DNA from: Triticum aestivum
Taxonomy: Eukaryota; Streptophyta; Magnoliopsida; Poales; Poaceae
Assembly (NCBI RefSeq): GCF_018294505.1
Contig: NC_057800.1
Span: forward strand, 178,870,353 to 178,934,352
Direction: 5' to 3'
DNA length: 64,000 bases
Of the stretch, positions 22,716 through 34,765 are shown one piece after another. Every line of letters starts with the position of its first letter. The stretch's first letter is position 1. A program made the translations under genes and the position numbers. Below the pieces are notes generated by a model. It saw only the letters and a program-made list of their open reading frames with translations, searched no databases and was not told the DNA's origin.

Positions 22716-25700
22716 ATCCTCCAGCTCCGGTCACCTCCTCCTCCCCTCGGCAAGCCCCAGCGCAACTCCGGCGAACAGTGATTCCGGCGAGCGCCTCGAA
22801 GTCCGTGCAGATCTCAGATCCAAAAATTGCATCGGGTTGACTTTTTGCCCGAAACCCTAGTTCGTATGCTCCTGTTCATCGCATCGTAACTCCTCATCTT
22901 TAACTCCGTTTTTGGTATATAGCATATCAAAATGTTCGTCTCCGAGAGTACATCATTTCATCTTATTGCATCATTTTCATTTGAGTTCATCTTGATGCCC
23001 TAAATGCTGTTAGAAGAGTGCTATTTGAGATAATTGTCAGATCTGGTGCTCCATTTAGATATTTGTCATTTTTGCCATGATTATTGTGTGCATGATATTC
23101 CCATGAGCTCTACATATGTTTTGGTAAGGGTTTTGCCATCTTTCCAGAGGTGCAACCCATGTATTTTTTTGATGTGTGTGGTGACTAGCACAAGATTGCA
23201 AAGTGAGGCATTTGGTAATGCTGATTCCAGGGACTTAGCATTTCCACTAAGTCTTTGAGCTGTTTATCTCATATGGCCATATGTTCATGTTTTTTCCTAG
23301 TGATCCGTGCCTCTTTTGAGGATGATCAGTAAGGACGTTTAGTTAATCTTGTAGTGCTCTATCCATCCATGTCTTTGTTTGCAATTATGGAGCAACCTAG
23401 CTTGAGTCAATCGAGTTCTACTTTTGCTATTTCGTGAATCTGGGCAGATTGTCTACTTGTTAGCGATTTTGCCGAGGATGTTGTAGTTGATCCGTGCTTG
23501 CTATGTTATTGTTCTTGCCATGTCTAGCTTGCATTTTGTGTATTCTTGATGGTTGTATGCTTAGGTTTCCATGACTTGCTCTATAGTGAGTGCATCGAGC
23601 TCGTAAACATGCCTACTTGATATCTGTTTTCAGCATGCTCCAGTTTTCACTAAGTCTGAGAACTCATTATGTTTTTGCCATGTTCACATGCTTGCAATTG
23701 TATTTTCTGATCCCTTTTGGCTCAAGGTCACTAAGGGACTTTTGTTTAGCTCTTTGAGTAGCTCCATGCCATGATTTACTTTTCCATGTTCAGGTCCTGT
23801 AGCATGTAGTTTTGTTGCTCCAAAGAGTGCTATCTGATCTGAGATTCCAGACAAGTGCTAATTTCACCAAGTCTGAAATCTGTTTACCATATGCATTTTT
23901 GCCATGCTTGTTTGAACCTGTTAATGGATGAATTGGCCGTAGCTCAGTGCTAGACTTTTGTTAAGCATCATGAATGCATCCCTGCCATGTATTTTTATGC
24001 CATGTTTGAGTGATGTAGCATGTTCATCTTGTGGCATTTAAATGGCTACTTGCTGTAAATCGCAGAATGTGGCCATATTTGCATTGCTTGCCATTTCCAA
24101 ACCGTAACTCCAATTCCGGCGTTCTTTATATCGTTTTCAAGCGATTTCATCTCATCTTTCCAGTGGCACACTTGGATTCCCAAGTTGAGGCCAGGTTCAT
24201 GCATCCCTTGTCAAATCTTGCATATGCATCCCGCATAGCATACTATCTTTGCATCATGTTGTTTGAGTTTGCACGTGGTTGATTGTGTTCCATTTACTTG
24301 TTTGTCTTGTTTGGGTAGAGCTGGCAGACGAGTTCGCTAACGAGGAGCCCGTTGAGTTTGCTTTCGAGGATCCAGTCAACTCTGACAACTTTGCAAGCAA
24401 GATGATCATACCCTCGAAATCACTACTATCTTTGCTTTGCTAGATGCTCGCTCTTTTGCTATGCCTATGCTATGATGCCTACCACTTGCTTTCAAGCCTT
24501 CCAAATTGCCATGTCAAACCTCTAACCCACCATGTCCTAGCAAACCGTTGATTGGCTATGTTACCGCTTTGCTAAGCCCCTTTTGTACCGTTGCTAGTTG
24601 CAGGTGAAGATTGGAGACCGTTCCTTGTTGGAACATTATTTACTTGTTGGGATATCATTATATTGCCATGTTATCTTAATGCATCTATATACTTGGTAAA
24701 GGGTGGAAGGCTCGGCCTCTCGCCTAGTGTTTTGTTCCACTCTTGCCGCCATAGTTTCCGTCATATCGGTGTTATGTTCCCGGATTTTGCGTTCCTTACG
24801 CGGTTGGGTTATAATGTGAACCCCTTGATAGTTCACCTTGATTAAAGCTTTTCCAGCAATGCCCAACCTTGGTTTTACCATTTTCCACCTAGCCTCTTTT
24901 TCCCTTGGGTTTCCGGAGCCCGAGGGTCATCTTATTTTAGCCCCCCCTGGGCCAGTGCTCCTCTGAGTGTTGGTCCAAACTAGAGTCCTGTGCAGCGCCC
25001 CCTCAGGGAAACTCGAGGTTTGGTTTTAGTTGTATGGAGCGCTCATCTGAGTGTGCCCTGAGAACGAGATATGTGCAGCTCCTATCGGGATTTGTCGGCA
25101 CATTCGGGCGGTGTTGCTGGATTTGTTTTAACCTGTCGAAGTGTCTTGAAGAACCGAGGTACCGACTCTGATCTGAACGTCTCGGGAGGAGGTCTATTCC
25201 TTCGTTGACCATGAGAGCTTGTCATGGGCTAAGTTGGGACTCCTCTGCAGGGATTTGAACTTTCGAAAGCCGTGCCCACGGTTATGGGCAGAAGGGAATT
25301 TGTTAATGTCCGGTTTTAGATAACTTGAACCCTAACTTAATTAAAATGAATCAACTGAGTGTGTTACCGTGATGGTCTCTTCTCGGCAGAGTCCGGGAAG
25401 TAAACACGGTGTTGGAGTAATGCTTGCGCAGGTTGCTCTCTAGTTTCTCGCTCGCGCTTTGCCTCCTCTTCTCGCTCTCTTTTGCGAATAGTTTAGCCAC
25501 CATATATGCTAGTCGCTTGCTGCAGCTCCACATATATTTACCTTGCCATACCTATAAGCTTAAATAGTCTTGATCGCGAGGGTGCGAGATTGCTGAGACC
25601 CTGTGGCTCACAGTTTACTATCACACCAGATGTAGGGCCTGATGATTCCGCTCCAGATGACGCGCTTGAGCTCAAGTGGGAGTTCGACGAGAACTCTCAA

Positions 25701-26005
25701 CGATACTATGTTCCTTTCCTAATGATCAGTAGCGGTGCCCAGTTGGGGTGATCGGGACCGTGTCGCATGTTGGGTTATCTTTTATTTTGGCGACGTAGTC
25801 GGGCCATGAGTGTTTGATTGTTGTAATGCTATTTATCTACCTTGATTGACGTGGCGAGTGTAAGCCAACTATGTTATCTCCCCTTTTATTATCTATATTA
25901 CATGGGATGTTGTGATGATTGCCTAACTTGCGACATATGCCTTCAATGCGATTATGTCTCTAAGTCGTGCCTGGACACGTGGGAGCTATAGTCGCATCGA
26001 GGGTG
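22716..26005 (+). repeat. E unit 3 (full, 3,290 bp)
   Basis: A complete unit between two identical junctions, useful as a reference for the unit. No 12-bp insertion. The 'DALELKWEFDEN' exon is followed by a frameshift near 25717. Confidence 0.88.
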
Positions 26006-29000
26006 ATCCTCCAGCTCCGGTCGCCTCCTCCTCCCCTCGGCAAGCCCCGGCGCATCTCCGGCGAACAGTGATTCCGGTGAGCGCCTCGAAGTCCGTGCAG
26101 ATCTCAGATCCAAAAATTTCATCGGGTTGACTTTTTGCCCGAAATGCTAGTTCATATGCTCCTGTTCATCACATCGTAACTCCTCATCCGTAACTCCGTT
26201 TTTAGCATATAGCATATCGAAATATTCGCGTCAGAGAGTACATCATTTCATCTCATTGCATCATTTTCATTTGAGTTCATCTTGATGCCCGAAATGTTGT
26301 TAGAACAGTGCTACTTGAGATAATTGTCACATCTGCTGCTCCATTTAGATATTTGTCATTTTTGCCATGATTATTGTGTGCATGATATGCCCATGAGCTC
26401 TACATATGTTTTGGTAAGGGTTTTGCCATCTTTCCAGAGGTGCAACCCATTTATTTTTTTGATGTGTGTGGTGACTAGCACAAGCTTGGAAAGTGAGGCA
26501 TTTGGTAATGCTGATTCCAGGGACTTAGCATTTCCGCCAAGTCTTTGAGCTGTTTATCTCATATGGCCATATGTTCATGTTGTTTCCTAGTGATTCGGGC
26601 CTTTTTCGAGGATGATCAGTAAGGATGTTTTGTCAATCTTGTAGTGCTCTATCCATCCATGTCTTTGTTTGCAATTATGGAGCACCCTAGCTTGAGTCAA
26701 TCAAGCTGTACTTTTGCTATTTCGTGAATCTGGGCAGATTGTCTACTTGTTAGCGATTTTGCCGAGGATGTTGTAGTTGATCCGTGCTTGCTATGTTATT
26801 GTTCTTGCCATGTCTAGCTTAAATTTTGTGTATTCTTGATGGGTGTATGCTTAGGTTTCCATGACTTGCTCTGTAGTGAGTGCATCGAGCTCGTAAACAT
26901 GCCTACTTGATATCTGTTTTCAGCATGCTCCAGTTTTCACTAAGTCTGAGAACTGATTATGTTTTTGCCATGTTCACATGCTTGCAAATGTATTTTCTGT
27001 TCCCTTTTGGCTCAAGGTCACTAAGGGACTTTTGTTAAGATCTTTGAGTAGCACCATGCCATGCTTTACTTTGCCATGTTCAGGTCCTGTAGCATGTAGT
27101 TTTGTTGCTCCAAAGAGTGCTATCTGATCTGAGATTCCAGACAAGTGCTAATTTCACCAAGTCTGAAATCTGTTTACCGTATGCATTTTTGCCATGCTTG
27201 TTTGAACCTGTTAATGAATGAATTGGCCCTAGCTCAGTGCTAGACTTTTGTTAAGCATCATGAATTCATCCCTGACATGTATTTTTATGCCATGTTTGAG
27301 TGCTGTAGAATGTTCATCTTGTGGCATTTAGATGGCTACTTGCTGTAAATCGCAGAATGTGGCCATATTTGAATTGCTTGCCATTTCCAAACCGTAACTC
27401 CAATTCCGGCGTTCATTATATCGTTTTCAAGCGATTTCATCTCATATTTCCAGTGGCACACTTGGATTTCCATGTTGAGGCCAGGTTCATGCATCCTTTG
27501 TCAAATCTTGCATATGCATCCCGCATAGCATACCATCTTTGCATCATGTTGTTTGAGTTTGCACGTGGTTGATTGTGTTCCGTTTGCTTGTTTGTCTTGA
27601 TTGGGTAGAGCCGGGAGATGAGTACGCTAATGAGGAGCCCGTTGAGTTTGCTTTCGAGGATCTAGTCAACTCTGACAACTTTGCAGGCAAGATGATCATA
27701 CCCTCGAAATCACTACTATCTTTGCTTTGCTAGATGCTCGCTCTTTTGCTATGCCTATGCTACGATGCCTACCACTTGCTTTCGAGCCTCCCAAATTGCC
27801 ATGTCAAACCTCTAACCCACTATGTCCTAGCAAACCGTTGATTGGCTATGTTATCGCTTTGCTTAGCCCCTCTTATAGCATTGCTAGTAGCAGGTGAAGA
27901 TTGGAGACCGTTCCTTGTTGGAACATTATTTACTTGTTGGGATATCATTATATTGCCATGTTATCTTAATGCATCTATATACTTGGTAAAGGGTGGAAGG
28001 CTCGGCCTCTCGCCTAGTGTTTTGTTCCACTCTTGCCGCCCTAGTTTCCGTCATATCGGTGTTATGTTCCCGGATTTTGTGTTCCTTACGTGGTTGGGTT
28101 ATAATGGGAACCCCTTGATAGTTCGCCTTGATTAAAGTTTTTCCAGCAATGACCAACCTTGGTTTTACCATTTGCCACCTAGCCTCTTTTTCCCTTGGTT
28201 TTTCGCAGCCCGTGGGTCATCTTATTTTAGCCCCCCCTGGGCCAATGCTCCTCTGAGTGTTGGTCCAAACTAGAGTCCTGTGCAGCGCCCCCTCGGGGAA
28301 ACTCGAGTTTTGGTTTTAGTTGTATGGAGCGCTCATCTGAGTGTGCCCTAAGAACGAGATATGTGCAGCTCCTATTGGGATTTGTCGGCACATTCGGGCG
28401 GTGTTGCTGGATTTGTTTTAACCTGTCGAAGTGTCTTGAAGAACCAAGGTACCGAGTCTGATCGGAACGTCTCGGGAGGAGGTCTATTCCTTTCGTTGAC
28501 CGTGAGAGCTTGTCATGGGCTAAGTTGGGACTCCCCTGCAGGGATTTGAACTTTCAAAAGCCGTGCCCGCGGTTATGGGCAGATGGGAATTTGTTAATGT
28601 CCGGTTGTAGATAACTTGAGCCCTAACTTAATTAAAATGAATCAACTGAGTGTGTTACCGTGATGGTCTCTTCTCGGCGGAGTCCGGGAAGTGAACACGG
28701 TGTTGGAGTAATGCTTGCGCAGGTTGCTCTCTAGTTTCCTGCTCGCACTTTGCCTCCTCTTCTCGCTCTCTTTTGCGAACAGTTTAGCCACCATATATGC
28801 TAGTCCCTTGCTGCAGCTCCACATATATTTACCTTGCCACACCTATAAGCTTAAATAGTCTTGATCGCGAGGGTGCGAGATTGCTGAGATCCTGTGGCTC
28901 ACAGTTTACTATTACACCAGATGCAGGGTCTGACGATTCCGCTCCAGGTGACGCGCTTGAGCTCAAGTGGGAGTTCGACGAGGACTCTCAACGATACTAT

Positions 29001-29297
29001 GTTTCCTTTCCTGATGATCAGTAGCGGTGCCCAGTTGGGGTGATCGGGACCGTGTCGCATGTTGGGTTATCTTTTATTTTGGCGACGTAGTCGGGCCATG
29101 AGTGTTTGATTGTTGTAATGCTATTTATGTACCTTGATTGACGTGGCGAGTGTAAGCCAACTATGTTATCTCCCCTTTTATTATCTATATTACATGGGAT
29201 GTTGTGATGATTGCCTAACTTGCGACATGAGACTTCAATGTGATTATCTCTCTAAGTCGTGCCTCGACATGTGGGAGCTATAGTCGGATCGAGGTTG
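26006..29297 (+). repeat. E unit 4 (full, 3,292 bp)
   Basis: A complete unit without the 12-bp insertion. It is close to unit 3 in length and layout, and its right junction reads 'gaggttg|atcctcc'. Confidence 0.88.
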
Positions 29298-32134
29298 ATC
29301 CTCCAGCTCCGGTCGCCTCCTCCTCCCCTCGGCAAGCCCCGGCGCAACTCCGACGAACAGTGATTCCGGCGAGCGCCTCGAAGTCCGTGCAGATCTCAGA
29401 TCCAAAAATTGCATCGGGTTGACTTTTTGCCCGAAACCCTAGTTCATATGCTCCTGTTCATCGCATCGTAACTCCTCATCCGTAACTCTGTTTTTGGCAT
29501 ATAGCATATCAAAATGTTCGCCTCAGAGATTCAATCATTTCATCTCATCGCATCATTTTCATTTGAGTTCATCTTGATGCCCTAAATGCTATTAAAAGAG
29601 TGCTACTTGAGGTAATTGTCAGATCTGCTGCTCCATTTAGATATTTGTTATTTTTGCCATGATTATTGTGTGCATGATATGCCCATGAGCTCTACATATG
29701 TTTTGGTAAGGGTTTTTCCATCTTTCCAGAGGTGCAACCCATGTATTTTTTTGATGTGTGTGGTGACTAGCACAAGCTTGCAAATTGAGGCATTTGGTAA
29801 TGCTGCTTCCAGGGACTTAGCATTTCCACTAAGTCTTTGAGCTGTTTATCTCATATGGCCATATGTTCATGTTGTTTCCTAGTGATCCGTGCCTCTTTTG
29901 AGGATGTTCAGGTCCTGTAGCATGTAGTTTTGTTGCTCCAAAGAGTGCTATCTGATATGAGATTCCAGACAAGTGCTAATTTCACTAAGTCTGAAATCTG
30001 TTTACCATATGCATTTTTGCAATGCTTGTTTGAACCTGTTAATGGATGAATTGGTCGTAGCTCAGTGCTAGACTTTTGTTAAGCATCATGAATGCATCAC
30101 TGCCATGTATTTTTATGCCATGTTTGAGTGCTGTAGCATGTTCATCTTGTGGCATTTAGATGGCTACTTGCTGTAAATAGCAGAATGTGGCCATATTTGA
30201 ATTGCTTGCCATTTCCAATCGTAACTCCGATTCCTGCGTTCTTTATATCGTTTTCAAGCGATTTCATCTTATCTTTTCAGTGGCACACTTGGATTCCCAA
30301 GTTTAGGCCAGGTTCATGCATCTCTTGTCAAATCTTGCATAAGCATCCCGCATTGCATCCCGCATAGCATACCATCTTTGCATCATGTTGTTTGAGTTTG
30401 CACGTGGTTGATTTTGTTCCGTTTGCTTGTTTGTCTTGTTTGGGTAGAGCCGGGAGACGAGTTTGCTAACGAGGAGCCCGTTGAGTTTGCTTTCGAGGAT
30501 CCAGTCAACTCTGACAACTTTGTAGGCAAGATGATCATACCCTCGAAATCACTACTATCTTTGCTTTGCTAGATGCTCGCTCTTTTGCTATGCCCATGCT
30601 ACGATGCCTACCACTTGATTTCAAGTCTCCCAAATTTCCATGTCAAACCTCTAACCCACCATGTCCTAGCAAACCGTTGATTGGCTATGTTACCGCTTTG
30701 CTCAGCCCCTCTTATAGCATTGCTAGTTGCAGGTGAAGATTGGAGACCGTTCCTTGTTGTAACATTATTTACTTGTTGGGATATCATTATATTGCCATGT
30801 TATCTTAATGCATCTATATACTTGGTAAAGGGTGGAAGGCTCGGCCTCTCGCCTAGTGTTTTGTTCCACTCTTGCCGCCATAGTTTCCGTCATATCGGTG
30901 TTATGTTCCCGGATTTTGCGTTCCTTACGCGGTTGGGTTATAATGGGAACCCCTTGATAGTTCGCCCTGATTAAAGCTTTTCCAGCAATGCCCAACCTTG
31001 GTTTTACCATTTGCCACCTCGCCTCTTTTTCCCTTGGGTTTTCGGAGCCCGAGGGTCATCTTATTTTAGCCCCCCCTAGGCCAGTGCTCCTCTGAGTGTT
31101 GGTCCAAACTAGAGTCCTATGCAGCGCCCTCTCGGGGAAACTCGAGTTTGGTTTTAGTTGTGTGGAGCGCTCATCTGAGTGTGCCCTGAGAACGAGATAT
31201 GTGCAGCTCCTATCGGGATTTGTCGGCACATTCGGGCGGTGTTGCTGGATTTGTTTTATCCTGTCGAAGTGTCTTGAAGAACCGAGGTACCGAGTCTGAT
31301 CGGAACGTCTCGGGAGGAGGTCTATTCCTTCGTTGACCGTGAGAGCTTGTCATGGGCTAAGTTGGTACTCCCCTGCAGGGATTTGAACTTTCAAAAGCCG
31401 TGCCCGCGGTTATGGGTAGATAGGAATTTGTTAATGTCCGGTTGTAGATAACTTGAACCCTAACTTAATTAAAATGAATCAACTGAGTGTGTTACCGTGA
31501 TGGTCTCTTCTCGGCGGAGTTCGGGAAGTGAACACGGTGTTGGAGCAATGCTTGCGCAAGTTGCTCTCTAGTTTCTCGCTCACGCTTTGCCTCCTCTTCT
31601 CGCTCTCTTTTGCGAACAGTTTAGCCACCATATATGCTAGTCGCTTGCTGCAGCCCCACATATATTTACCTTGCCATACCTATAAGCTTAAATAGTCTTG
31701 ATCGCGAGGGTGCGAGATTGCTGAGACCATGCGGCTCACAGTTTACTATTACACCAGATGCAGGGCCTGATGATTCCGCTCCAGGTGACGCGCTTGAGCT
31801 CAAGTGGGAGTTCAACGAGGACTCTCAACGATACTATGTTTCCTTTCCTAATGATCAATAGCGGTGCCCAGTTGGGGTGATCGGGACCGTGTCGCATGTT
31901 GGGTTATCTTTTATTTTGGCGCCGTAGTCGGGCCATGAGTGTTTGATTGTTGTAATGCTATTTATGTACCTTGATTGACATGGCGAGTGTAAGCCAACTA
32001 TGTTATCTCCCCTTCTATTATCTATATTACATCGGATGTTGTGATGATTGCCTAACTAGCGACATATGCCTTCAATGCGATTATGTCTCTAAGTCGTGCC
32101 TCGACACGTGGGAGCTATAGTCGCATCGAGGGTG
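29298..32134 (+). repeat. E unit 5 (internal deletion)
   Basis: 2,837 bp long, about 450 bp short. At 29905 'gaggatg' is joined directly to 'ttcaggtcctgtag', skipping the stretch seen, for example, at 26609-27080 in unit 4. It has the 12-bp insertion (near 30340-30360). Confidence 0.85.
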
Positions 32135-33636
32135 ATCCTCCAGCTCCGGTTGCCTCCTCCTCCCCTCGGCAAGCCCCGGCGCAACTCCGGCGAATAGTGA
32201 TTCCGGCGAGCGCCGTGAAGTCCGTGTAGATCTCAGATACAAAAATTGCATCGGGTTGACTTTTTGCCCGAAACCCTAGTTCATATGCTCCTGTTCATCG
32301 CATCATAACTCCTCATCCGTAACTCCGTTTTTGGCATATAGAATATCAAAATATTTGTCTCAGAGAGTACATCATTTCATCTCATTGCCTCATTTTCATT
32401 TGAGTTTATCTAGATGCCCGAAATGCTATTAGAAGAGTGCTACTTGAGATAATTGTCAGATCTGCTGCTCCATTTAGATATTTGTCATTTTGCCATGATT
32501 ATTGTGTGCATGATATGCCCATGAGCTCTACATATGTTTTCGTAAGGGTTTTGCCATCTTTCCAGAGGTGCAACCCATGTACTCCCTCCGTCCGGAAATA
32601 ATTGTCGGAGGAATGGACGTATCTAGACATATTTTAGTTTTAGATACATCTATTTTTATACATTTTTTGACAAGTATTTCTGGACGGAGGGAGTATTTTT
32701 TGATGTGTGTGGTGACTAGCACAAGCTTGCAAAGTGAGGCATTTGCTAATGCTGATTCCAGGGACTTAGCATTTCCACTAAGTCTTTGAGCTGTTTATCT
32801 CATATGGCCATATGTTCGTGTTGTTTCCTAGTGATCCGTGCCTCTTTTGAGGATGATCAGTAAGGATGTTTTGTTAATCTTGTAGTGCTCTATCCATCCA
32901 TGTCTTTGTTTGCAATTATGGAGCATCCTAGCTTGAGTTAATCGAGCTCTACTTTTACTATTTCGTATCTGGGCAGATTGTCTACTTGTTAGCGATTTTG
33001 CCGAGGATGTTGTAGTTGATCCGTGCTTGCTATGTTATTGTTCTTGCCATGTCTAGCTTGCATTTTGTGTATTCTTGATGGGTGTATGCTTAGGTTTCCA
33101 TGACTTGCTCTGTAGTGAGTGCATCGTGCTCGTAAACATGCCTACTTGATATCTGTTTTCAGCATGCTCCAGTTTTCACTAAGTCTGAGAACTGATTATG
33201 TTTTTGCCATGTTCACATGCTTGTAATTGTGTTTTCTGATCCCTTTTGGCTCAAGGTCACTAAGGGACTTTTGTTAAGCTCTTTGAGTAGTTCCATGCCA
33301 TGCTTTACTTTGCCATGTTCAGGTCCTGTAGCATGTAGTTTTGTTGCTCCAAAGAGTGCTATCTGATCTGAGATTCCAGACAAGTGCTAATGTCACCAAG
33401 TCTGAAATCTGTTTACCATATGCATTTTTGCCATGCTTGTTTGAACCTGTTAATGGATGAATTGGTCGTAGTTCAGTGCTAGACTTTTGTTAAGCATCAT
33501 GAATGCATCCCTGACATGTATTTTTATGCCATGTTTGAGTGCTGTAGCATGTTCATCATGTGGCATTTAGATGGCTACTTGTTGTAAATCGCAGAATGTG
33601 GCCATATTTGAATTGCTTGCCATTTCCAAACCGTAA
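32135..33636 (+). repeat. E unit 6, left part
   Basis: The unit starts at the standard junction and proceeds normally, apart from a Stowaway MITE at 32582, until 'aaaccgtaa' at 33636, where CACTA element F begins. Confidence 0.85.
32582..32693. mobile_element. Stowaway MITE, 112 bp
   Basis: Terminal inverted repeats ctccctccgtccggaaata and tatttctggacggagggag, with flanking TA duplication (32580-32581, 32694-32695). The empty site is seen in the sister units ('cccatgtattttttt'), which proves a precise insertion after array expansion. Confidence 0.95.
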
Positions 33637-33995
33637 CACTACTAGAAAAACCCCTACTAATGGCGCACCTAGTATGGCCATTAATGGCGCATCTGTGGTG
33701 CGCCATTAACAGCACGCCATTAGTAATTTTTACTAATGGCGCACCACCTGGTGCGCCATTAGTATCTGGTATACTAATGGCGCACCGCGGGTGCGCCATT
33801 AGTATAGGCCAGGGTGCGCCATAGTATGCCTCCCAGGGGCCATGTATATCCAGGTGCTTTGGCATACTAATGGCGCACCACCACTGGATGCGCCATTGGT
33901 AACCATGGCATACTAATGGCGCACTTACCAGTGATGCGCCATTAGTATGCTTTGTCATACTAATGGCGCACTGTCATGTGATGCGCCATTAGTAT
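33637..33995. repeat. Terminal and subterminal repeats of CACTA F
   Basis: The terminal CACTACTAGAAA is followed by at least ten copies of 'tactaatggcgcac' or its inverse 'gcgccattagta' in both orientations, spaced 20-60 bp and able to pair as hairpins. Such arrays are the binding sites for the CACTA accessory protein. Confidence 0.9.
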
Positions 33996-34272
33996 GAATA
34001 TTAGGTTTTTTTTATTTTTTTATTTTCTGTTTTTTGCACAGGTTACAAAATGTATAATTTGACAAAATATAGACAGCACACATCAACAACAGATTCATCG
34101 AATACAATAGAAGATTAGTCTTTGAATACAATTCATCATATTAGTCTCCGAATACAATTCATCATATTAGTCTCTGAATTGAAAAGACCGAACGAAGATA
34201 GAACATTATATTACAAGTCTCGAGACGGCGAGTAGCGAGTTTGTCTTCACATTACAAGTCGATATCGATCAT

Positions 34273-34527
34273 CTAAACTACCATCACATAGAAGAGAGCT
34301 GCGGTCATCACGATGAGCATCATCACGATGAAACTCGTCTTCATCTGGTTCCTCCAACGCTCCCTCCCCTCTCCCGCTATATAGCGGGCGTATCTAGATT
34401 CGGCCTCGGCCCTAGTGGTGTACCCTTTGTAACTGTTACCGCTGAATCGGTGAACCTGTCTCCGACACTCCTCCCAGTCATCGTAGACTCCGGGAACCTT
34501 ACCCTTGTACACGACATACGTCGGCAT
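34273..34527 (-). CDS. 84-aa protein: RNase H1 N-terminal-like domain plus C-terminal membrane segment
   Basis: The protein starts MPTYVVYKGKVPGVYDDWEE. Residues 1-47 fit the RNase H1 N-terminal/caulimovirus-VI-type hybrid-binding fold: YVVYKGKVPGVYDDW, then HRFSGNSYKGYTTRAEAESR with the conserved F/SGxxxKxYxTxxEA pattern. No RNase H catalytic domain follows. After a basic linker (RERWRNQMK) there is one hydrophobic segment of about 20 residues (IVMMLIVMTAALFYVMVV) that ends the protein, so it may be tail-anchored. It lies between the subterminal repeats and the main transposon gene, on the same strand, with about 240 bp between them. The ORF is intact. The domain is known to bind RNA-DNA hybrids or dsRNA; a role in transposition or host interaction is unproven. 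Confidence 0.7.
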   Translation of the reverse strand: MPTYVVYKGKVPGVYDDWEECRRQVHRFSGNSYKGYTTRAEAESRYARYIAGEGRERWRNQMKTSFIVMMLIVMTAALFYVMVV

Positions 34528-34765
34528 CGCTATGCACTAGCCAAACGAAACGTTAGTACCAATTCACAGACAATACATAAGCAATAAATAATTATGCAAC
34601 AGAACGATCGGAAGAGAAAAGCAAGACATTAATAGCATCGATTACATCTATGTTGAACGACTCTCGAAACCAAAGAGACATACTACAAGTTCATTAAAGT
34701 TTAATTACAACATGAGCCAATCGATGTTTCAGAACTAGACACAGCATCACTGCTTTCGACTCGAC

